Origin: Leptospiraceae bacterium UBA2033
Lineage (GTDB): Bacteria > Spirochaetota > Leptospiria > Leptospirales > Leptospiraceae
Assembly: GCA_002333425.1 (NCBI GenBank)
Contig: DDBL01000242.1
Location: 51,435 to 61,131, forward strand
Reading direction: 5' to 3'
DNA: 9,697 nt
In this document: positions 5,527-9,697 of the stretch, piece after piece
Layout: every line of letters begins with the position of its first letter
How positions within the stretch are numbered: the first letter of the stretch is position 1
Notes under the pieces: model-generated
Told to the model about the DNA's origin: nothing
The model's input: only the letters and a program-made list of their open reading frames with translations
Database searches by the model: none
Translations under genes and position numbers: made by a program

Positions 5527-7401
5527 CTATTCATACATGCTCTCGTAAAGTTTCTTGTATTTATCATTCACAACATGTCGCTTAACGCTTAGCTTAGCAG
5601 TGAGTTCGTCCCCTAGTTCAAATGGTTTAGGAAGAAGTCTAAAATCCTGGATTTTTTCGAAGGACTTAAATCCATTTTCTGTGCTGATTAGATTTTTTAT
5701 TTCTTCTCGAATTTGTTTTTGTACGTTGGGGTTACTGGCGAGTAGCTCATGCGTGTTTCCATACTGAGTAAATTTGGAAAGACTCGGAACTATGAAGACC
5801 GTTAAAACTTTTTTGTCCTGCCCGACTACCATACACTGGTCAATAAAATCCGATCTTAAAAGCATATTTTCAATGGGAGTTGGCTCCACGTTTTCTCCAC
5901 TCAAAAGAACGATTGTCTCTTTTGAACGACCCACTATTTTCAGACAGCCATTGTATGTCATTACTCCTAAATCGCCCGTATTAAACCAACCATCCTTTAA
6001 AACTTTGTCTGTTGCTTCTTTATTTTTGTAATATCCTTTCATAACCTGTGGACCTTTTACATGGATTTCTCCTTTGACTCCAAACCCATTTGGTCCGGGA
6101 TAAATCTGGTTACCTGTATTTATATCAACCAGGCGAATTTCTGTATTGGCATAAAGAGGACCTACCGTTCCTATGATTAGCTTTTCGTTTGTGCGAACAG
6201 AAATTGTGGGGGAAGTCTCTGTTAGCCCGTAGCCTTCAAAAACAGGGATTCCAATATTATTAAAAAACTCATCTATATGTTTTGGAAGTGCTCCTCCACC
6301 CGACAAAGAACCTCGTAAATTTCCCCCGGTTGCATTTCGAATTTTACTCATCACTACTCCATCTAGAATTAAATTCGGTAAAAACAAAGTAACCAAAACG
6401 GCAAATTGATATAATCCCACAAAAAAAGAAGTAACAATACTGCGTCCTTCCAAATCCAGTTCTAAAAAACGCAAGAAACGAGAAGCAGAATGAAAATTCT
6501 TGGATACGGAATATGCTAGGTAAAAAAGACTTCTTCTTGCCGCCGGTGCTTTTTCTAAATTTGCCATTATCCCCTGGTAAATACTTTCCCAGAGTCGTGG
6601 AGCAGATGCTAGAAAAGTCGGTTTTACGATTTGTAAGTCTTCTTTTAAATTGCGGATACTTGTATAGTATGTGCAACATCCTTTTGCCATTGCGACCATT
6701 TCAAATGTTCTCTCAAAAATATGCCAGACAGGAAGTAGGGAAAGCATTCTATCCGAGGGAGTAAATTGCACTGGAATATGATTGATTTGAGATATGACAT
6801 TGCTATGGGTAAGCATCACACCCTTAGGGGCACCCGTTGTTCCAGATGTATAAATAAGAGTAAACAAATCTTCTTTTTTAATTCCTCGAATTCTTTGTTC
6901 TAACTTTTTGTCTCCGCCTTTACGAAGGATTTTTCCTTTTTCGATTAAGTCGTATAAATGTAAAATATCTCCTGAAACTTTTGCTTGCTTTTCAAGTAAG
7001 ATAATCTTTTTTAGATTAGGAAGTTTGTCCTTGTTCTTTAAAATCTTTTGCACAACAGCCTCATTTTCTACAAATACTATTTTTATATCAGCGTGTGGAA
7101 GTATATACGTAATATCCCCATCGGTTACATCTGTTCCTCTTGGCACGTCGGCTGCTCCAGCGAGTATCACTGCCATATCTGCAATAATCCACTCTAACCG
7201 GTTATCTGCAATTAACCCCACATGCTCACGGGCTTCTACTCCTAGGTCGATGAGAGCCGTCCCCAGGTTTTGTGCTAATTCGTATAACTCTCCAAAGCTC
7301 ACAGGATCGAATATTTTATCCTTATTTCTTGTGGCAAAGGCTGGTTTATTTCCAAATCTCTCTTTAGACTCTAAAAACATTTCTGCTAAATTTTCAAACA
7401 T
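5527..7401 (-). CDS. Long-chain fatty acid--CoA ligase (AMP-forming acyl-CoA synthetase)
   Basis: This member of the ANL adenylate-forming superfamily activates a fatty acid to acyl-AMP and then acyl-CoA. It is 624 aa, as expected for bacterial long-chain synthetases. Motifs: YTSGTTGAPKG phosphate loop (184-194), LPVWHIFER (223-231), SGGGALP (367-373), GYGLTETSP (390-398), NTGDLG (474-479) and GRSKETIVLLSGENVEPTPIE (491-511). A hydrophobic stretch at 324-349 may dip into the membrane, as suits a peripheral enzyme. The C-terminal catalytic-lysine region reads ELTAKLSVKR (599-608), where relatives commonly have ELTPTLKxxR; the lysine is displaced by two residues. AAAGGAG lies 6 nt before the ATG, supporting the start. 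A promoter-like pair lies just upstream, and the four-TM gene follows in an apparent operon. Substrate chain length cannot be read from sequence. It could equally be one of several fadD paralogues typical of Leptospira. Confidence 0.93.
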   Translation of the reverse strand: MFENLAEMFLESKERFGNKPAFATRNKDKIFDPVSFGELYELAQNLGTALIDLGVEAREHVGLIADNRLEWIIADMAVILAGAADVPRGTDVTDGDITYILPHADIKIVFVENEAVVQKILKNKDKLPNLKKIILLEKQAKVSGDILHLYDLIEKGKILRKGGDKKLEQRIRGIKKEDLFTLIYTSGTTGAPKGVMLTHSNVISQINHIPVQFTPSDRMLSLLPVWHIFERTFEMVAMAKGCCTYYTSIRNLKEDLQIVKPTFLASAPRLWESIYQGIMANLEKAPAARRSLFYLAYSVSKNFHSASRFLRFLELDLEGRSIVTSFFVGLYQFAVLVTLFLPNLILDGVVMSKIRNATGGNLRGSLSGGGALPKHIDEFFNNIGIPVFEGYGLTETSPTISVRTNEKLIIGTVGPLYANTEIRLVDINTGNQIYPGPNGFGVKGEIHVKGPQVMKGYYKNKEATDKVLKDGWFNTGDLGVMTYNGCLKIVGRSKETIVLLSGENVEPTPIENMLLRSDFIDQCMVVGQDKKVLTVFIVPSLSKFTQYGNTHELLASNPNVQKQIREEIKNLISTENGFKSFEKIQDFRLLPKPFELGDELTAKLSVKRHVVNDKYKKLYESMYE

Positions 7402-7429
7402 AAGTATCTCCTTTTTGATCTTGGAAGAG

Positions 7430-7458
7430 AGTATACAGGATTGAATTCAAATTGTCGC
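7430..7458 (-). promoter_or_regulatory. Candidate sigma-70 promoter of the acyl-CoA ligase operon
   Basis: On the minus strand GCGACA (7458-7453, 4/6 to TTGACA) is followed after 17 nt by TATACT (7435-7430, 5/6 to TATAAT). The predicted start site is near 7423, about 20 nt before the ligase ATG, leaving room for the ribosome-binding site. It sits between the AraC gene stop and the ligase, so the ligase can be expressed apart from the regulator. Confidence 0.5.
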
Positions 7459-7511
7459 CTCAAGATATAAACTGAGACTTTTAAAAAAGTAAGATTCTAT
7501 AACTTGCTACG

Positions 7512-8597
7512 TTAGGAGTAATTTTTTCGGAATTTTTGAGGGGTAATTCCTGTTATCTGTTTGAAAGCACGATTAAAAGATGCTTTAGAATTAAACCCGA
7601 CTGCAAATGCGATAGAAAGAAACTGGCGATTCTTTTCTTCTAAGATTATTTTTTTAGCTTCTGAAATTCGATACTCATTGATGAATTGTGGAAAAGTTTT
7701 TTTTAATTTTTCATTTAGGATTTGAGAAAGTTGATGAGGAGAAATTTCTAAATCTTCTGCAAGAATTCCAAGAGTAATATCTTCATCTGCAAATGCTTTT
7801 TCGGTTTCCATAATCAATTTGATTTTGTTTAGAATGTCATCCACATCTAGATTCTTGATTTTAGATTGTTCGTATCTGGCTTTCTTTATTTCTGTTTGAA
7901 TTCCTGAAATCATTTCAGGGTACTTGGATGAGGCGACAAAAAAAATGTATAAATTCAAGGGTAAAAGTAGGGCACTTAGTTTAATCAATATAAAACTCTG
8001 AAAGATAAATCCTAGTAGACCTAAAAATAAGTCTATGAAAAGTAATCCAACCATAAAAAGAAATACTTTTTTAGTCTTCTCCGAAGAACCTAAATTAGTT
8101 TGAAATATCTTTCGATTTTGCCAAAGAATTGGCAATAAATAACTAAGTAAAGATATTTTGGTTCCTAAATTTAGAAAAAGAATGATACCGTGGTAAATGG
8201 TAATTTGCCGGCTCTTCATTGATTCTAAAAATACCAACTGATCTTGAAAGGATTTTAAATGATACGGTAAAATAAAAATTACCACCAAAAAACTAACAAC
8301 AAAATGAAAAAAGAGACCAGTAAATTTTTCTTCTAAAATTACTTCTTTATAAAAAGAAAAGAAAAAAGGACCGACTGTATAAACAAAAGGTAAATGCAAA
8401 AGATAAAATTGAGGGTAGTGTAAATGAAAACCTGTAAAAACATAGGCACCCGAAAATAACCAAAGGGATGCAATCCAGAGAATCCAACTCATCTGCTTTA
8501 ACTTTGGATTGATGAGAATTAAATTGAGACCCCAAAAGAAAGAAAATAGACCACCGGAGATTAAAAACGATCCCTCTAAGAATTGAATTAAGTCCAT
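7512..8597 (-). CDS. AraC-family transcriptional regulator with seven-TM N-terminal domain
   Basis: The protein is 361 aa. The N-terminal 225 residues hold seven hydrophobic segments at about 9-29, 36-54, 64-83, 96-113, 133-156, 177-198 and 201-222. A charged linker follows (230-270), then an AraC-type double helix-turn-helix domain (273-361). The first HTH is ITLGILAEDLEISPHQLSQIL (274-294), the second includes LSIAFAVGFNSKASFNRAFK (327-346), ending with the family's GITPQKFRK (350-358). It should be an inner-membrane sensor that places its DNA-binding domain in the cytoplasm; the ligand is unknown. The gene lies upstream of, and in the same direction as, the acyl-CoA ligase operon with about 110 nt between them. 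That makes the ligase a plausible target, but this is inference. The ATG at 8597 starts directly before the first TM segment. No strong Shine-Dalgarno is visible; only a weak GGGGG/AAAGG area lies upstream. Confidence 0.92.
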   Translation of the reverse strand: MDLIQFLEGSFLISGGLFSFFWGLNLILINPKLKQMSWILWIASLWLFSGAYVFTGFHLHYPQFYLLHLPFVYTVGPFFFSFYKEVILEEKFTGLFFHFVVSFLVVIFILPYHLKSFQDQLVFLESMKSRQITIYHGIILFLNLGTKISLLSYLLPILWQNRKIFQTNLGSSEKTKKVFLFMVGLLFIDLFLGLLGFIFQSFILIKLSALLLPLNLYIFFVASSKYPEMISGIQTEIKKARYEQSKIKNLDVDDILNKIKLIMETEKAFADEDITLGILAEDLEISPHQLSQILNEKLKKTFPQFINEYRISEAKKIILEEKNRQFLSIAFAVGFNSKASFNRAFKQITGITPQKFRKNYS

Positions 8598-8620
8598 AAT
8601 TTCAAAGGCCCCCAGACGAT

Positions 8621-8650
8621 TACATTGTTATCAATGTATAAATTTGTCAA
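8621..8650 (-). promoter_or_regulatory. Candidate promoter and operator palindrome upstream of the AraC-type regulator
   Basis: TTGACA (8650-8645 on the minus strand) is a perfect -35 hexamer. The expected -10 area downstream is filled by the perfect palindrome TACATTG-TTAT-CAATGTA (8621-8638, 7-bp arms, 4-nt centre). No good TATAAT lies at 17 nt (the hexamer there is CAATGT), so the promoter would be weak or activator-dependent. The palindrome is 24 nt from the regulator start and could be an autoregulatory site or the site of another dimeric regulator. An alternative pair, TTGCAA with TATACA 16 nt further, overlaps it. Confidence 0.35.
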
Positions 8651-8754
8651 AACTTATTGCAACAAGAAGAATAGTGGAGTAATTCAAGGATGTATCTGCA
8701 AAAGGTAAGAAAAAACAAAATTTTACCCCGCTTAGTTCAAAACATATTTTATGA

Positions 8755-8808
8755 ATAAGGAGCAATCCGATTTTGTTTTAAGCTTTTAATTTGTGGGATA
8801 GAAGGAGA
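8755..8808. repeat. 54-bp perfect direct repeat, copy 2
   Basis: These bases are identical over all 54 positions to 4884-4937 and in the same orientation. No Rhs-like sequence precedes this copy; upstream is AT-rich DNA with no recognisable gene. Downstream, after about 35 nt, the relic of a HAMP-SpoIIE phosphatase begins. The two copies bracket the AraC regulator, the acyl-CoA ligase and the four-TM protein. Confidence 0.95.
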
Positions 8809-8843
8809 ATTTAGAAAAAAAATCAGAAGAAGTTTTTCAGTAA

Positions 8844-9400
8844 TTAAAGACTATATCAATTGCGTCTAACGTTATCAAAGATGTAAAAAAGCAACCAGTC
8901 TCAATTTCTACGATTAATAACCAACAAGTTAAAATGAGTGGGGCAACGACCAACCGGGTGATTGGAACGGGTAAATTAGATCATAGAATTAATATTTCTC
9001 GAAAAGATGAAATTGGAGAATTGGCTACAAATTTTAATCAAATGACAGAGAAACTACAAGAGTCTCAACTAGAAATGAAATCATTGTACGAAAATTTAGA
9101 AGAATACTCTCCTTTATCCGCACAATCTTATCGAAGAACTTGAAATTGTTTCTGTTTATTTGCCAATGTCCGAAGTCGGTGGGGATTTTTATGGAATTAG
9201 TAAATTAAACGATGCGACGTATAGAATTTAACTCTACCGAAGAAGAATTCGGAGAAGAAAGATTGTATTCGATTTTGACGGATTCTAAAAATCTTCCTAT
9301 TAAAACTAGCATCGAAAATGCCTTGTCTAGCCTTGACCTAATTTTAAATGGAATAGAAAAGCAGGACGATATTACAGTTATTGGAATTGGATATAAATAA
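8844..9400 (+). pseudogene. Decayed HAMP-SpoIIE (PP2C-type) serine/threonine phosphatase
   Basis: Three adjoining pieces of one protein lie in three successive frames. (1) Frame of 8934, open 8844-9140, encodes a HAMP segment GKLDHRINISRKDEIGELAT, then NFNQMTEKLQ and the coiled-coil start LYENLEE. (2) A second frame, about 9103-9231, encodes EELEIVSVYLPMSEVGGDFYG, the start of the SpoIIE/PP2C catalytic domain with its metal-binding GGD. (3) A third frame, 9224-9400, encodes the catalytic end EFNSTEEEFGEERL ... KQDDITVIGIG with the DDIT motif. The part between, normally containing DGxGHG and over 100 residues, is missing, as are the linker after HAMP and the TM/sensor region before it. A stop at 8841-8843 blocks upstream reading. 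Intact relatives are membrane sensors controlling partner-switching (RsbU-like). This copy cannot make a working enzyme. Confidence 0.82.
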
Positions 9401-9465
9401 AGTAATTCAACATGTCACCCCCGAAATTCCACCCATCGCTGCCGCTCTCCTTCAGCCAAGCTATA

Positions 9466-9495
9466 TCGGGGGTCTCAAGAACTTGAGATTCCCGA
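9466..9495. other. 14-bp inverted repeat in spacer after the phosphatase relic
   Basis: TCGGGGGTCTCAAG (9466-9479), AA, CTTGAGATTCCCGA (9482-9495) folds into a 14-bp stem with two G/U wobbles; in RNA the tip opens to a small loop. No T-run follows on the plus strand. CCCCCGA at 9418-9424 could alternatively pair with TCGGGGG at 9466-9472. The block 9411-9500 is visibly richer in C/G than its flanks and resembles the short dispersed palindromic repeats seen between genes in many bacteria. The 246-nt spacer 9401-9646 otherwise holds only a possible -10 element. Confidence 0.45.
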
Positions 9496-9569
9496 CAGAA
9501 AATTTTGTGAATGACAAATTGAGGGACTATTTGATATTCTCGGGATTTTTATATCAAGTTCACGTTATT

Positions 9570-9575
9570 TATAAT
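9570..9575 (+). promoter_or_regulatory. Candidate -10 element for the VOC gene
   Basis: TATAAT is a perfect -10 hexamer 71 nt before the VOC start codon, which would give a leader of about 65 nt. No good -35 is found at 16-18 nt upstream (the bases there are T-rich), and no extended -10 TG is present. It is therefore only a candidate. Confidence 0.3.
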
Positions 9576-9646
9576 TCCTATACATTTTTCAATAGACAGC
9601 TTGCCTTTTTCAACCAAACTGGTAAAAAAGATTATAGGTTTATGGA

Positions 9647-9697
9647 ATGATAATAGTAGAAGGTATTGACCACGTAAGCATAGCTGTAACAAACTTG
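9647..9697 (+). CDS. VOC/glyoxalase-fold protein, N-terminal 17 codons (runs off window)
   Basis: The frame from the ATG at 9647 stays open to the last base and reads MIIVEGIDHVSIAVTNL. This is the first beta strand of a vicinal oxygen chelate domain, where xxIDHVxIxVxxL carries the first metal-ligand histidine (here H9). The family includes glyoxalase I, methylmalonyl-CoA epimerase, ring-cleavage dioxygenases and resistance proteins; 17 residues cannot decide among them. The ribosome-binding site is weak (TATAGG about 9 nt upstream). Confidence 0.65.
   Translation, partial: MIIVEGIDHVSIAVTNL

Noticed and set aside
6908..7444. Long plus-strand open frame opposite the acyl-CoA ligase start
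   Set aside because: It is a shadow of the ligase coding sequence, rich in Ser/Ile/Phe, and covers the ligase promoter and ribosome-binding site.
7477..7490. ACTTTT-AA-AAAAGT inverted repeat between the AraC gene and the ligase
   Set aside because: A 6-bp A/T dyad of this kind is expected by chance in this composition. It has no GC stem to act as a terminator.
4884..8808. Composite transposon or genomic island with 54-bp ends
   Set aside because: No transposase, integrase, target-site duplication or inverted terminal structure is visible between or beside the repeats, so I report only a direct repeat.
9110..9231. Programmed frameshift joining the phosphatase pieces
   Set aside because: No slippery heptamer is seen, and the missing DGxGHG segment could not be restored by a frameshift, so decay is the simpler explanation.
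9381..9650. 89-codon open frame between the phosphatase relic and the VOC gene
   Set aside because: It starts inside the phosphatase relic, spans the hairpin block and candidate promoter, has no ribosome-binding site or family resemblance, and ends inside the VOC start.
1..9697. CRISPR array, tRNA or rRNA genes
   Set aside because: No regularly spaced repeats, tRNA cloverleaf with CCA-type end, or rRNA-like conserved blocks were recognised on either strand.

Overview
The window most resembles the chromosome of a Leptospira-like spirochaete. The reasons are moderate to low GC, a DUF1564 protein (a family I know only from Leptospira), a seven-TM AraC-type regulator and a HAMP/SpoIIE phosphatase relic of a type common in Leptospiraceae. 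This assignment comes from family recognition, not from a database search.

Left part (1-4659) is mostly intact housekeeping DNA. It opens with the 3' end of prfC (release factor 3), which overlaps ispF (MEP isoprenoid pathway) by 17 nt. A DUF1564 gene lies tail-to-tail with ispF on the minus strand; I read it as a tandem ribbon-helix-helix protein. Divergent from it is a tightly packed plus-strand cluster: panB (pantothenate/CoA synthesis), manA (type I mannose-6-phosphate isomerase, overlapping panB by 4 nt) and an AlkC-type DNA alkylation-repair glycosylase starting 1 nt after manA. The alkC gene is far more AT-rich than its neighbours.

Middle part (4660-8754) begins with an orphan 3' scrap of an Rhs/YD-repeat gene. 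That scrap runs into the first copy of a perfect 54-bp direct repeat. A strong hairpin follows. Then comes a minus-strand block: a seven-TM AraC regulator, a 624-aa long-chain acyl-CoA ligase with its own likely promoter, and a small four-TM membrane protein whose ribosome-binding site overlaps the ligase stop codon. The ligase and membrane protein are therefore probably co-translated. CoA made via panB would be a substrate of the ligase, but nothing shows the two clusters are linked in regulation.

Right part (8755-9697) starts with the second copy of the 54-bp repeat. It continues with a decayed HAMP-SpoIIE (PP2C-type) phosphatase in three successive reading frames that lacks the middle of its catalytic domain. 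A 246-nt hairpin-containing spacer then leads to the first 17 codons of a VOC/glyoxalase-fold protein.

The most unusual points are the 54-bp repeats bracketing the 3.8-kb acyl-CoA ligase/AraC block next to two gene relics, the tandem-RHH reading of DUF1564, the co-translated four-TM partner of the ligase, and a non-canonical C-terminal lysine motif in the ligase. I see no complete mobile element, CRISPR array, tRNA or rRNA, and no clear new defence system.
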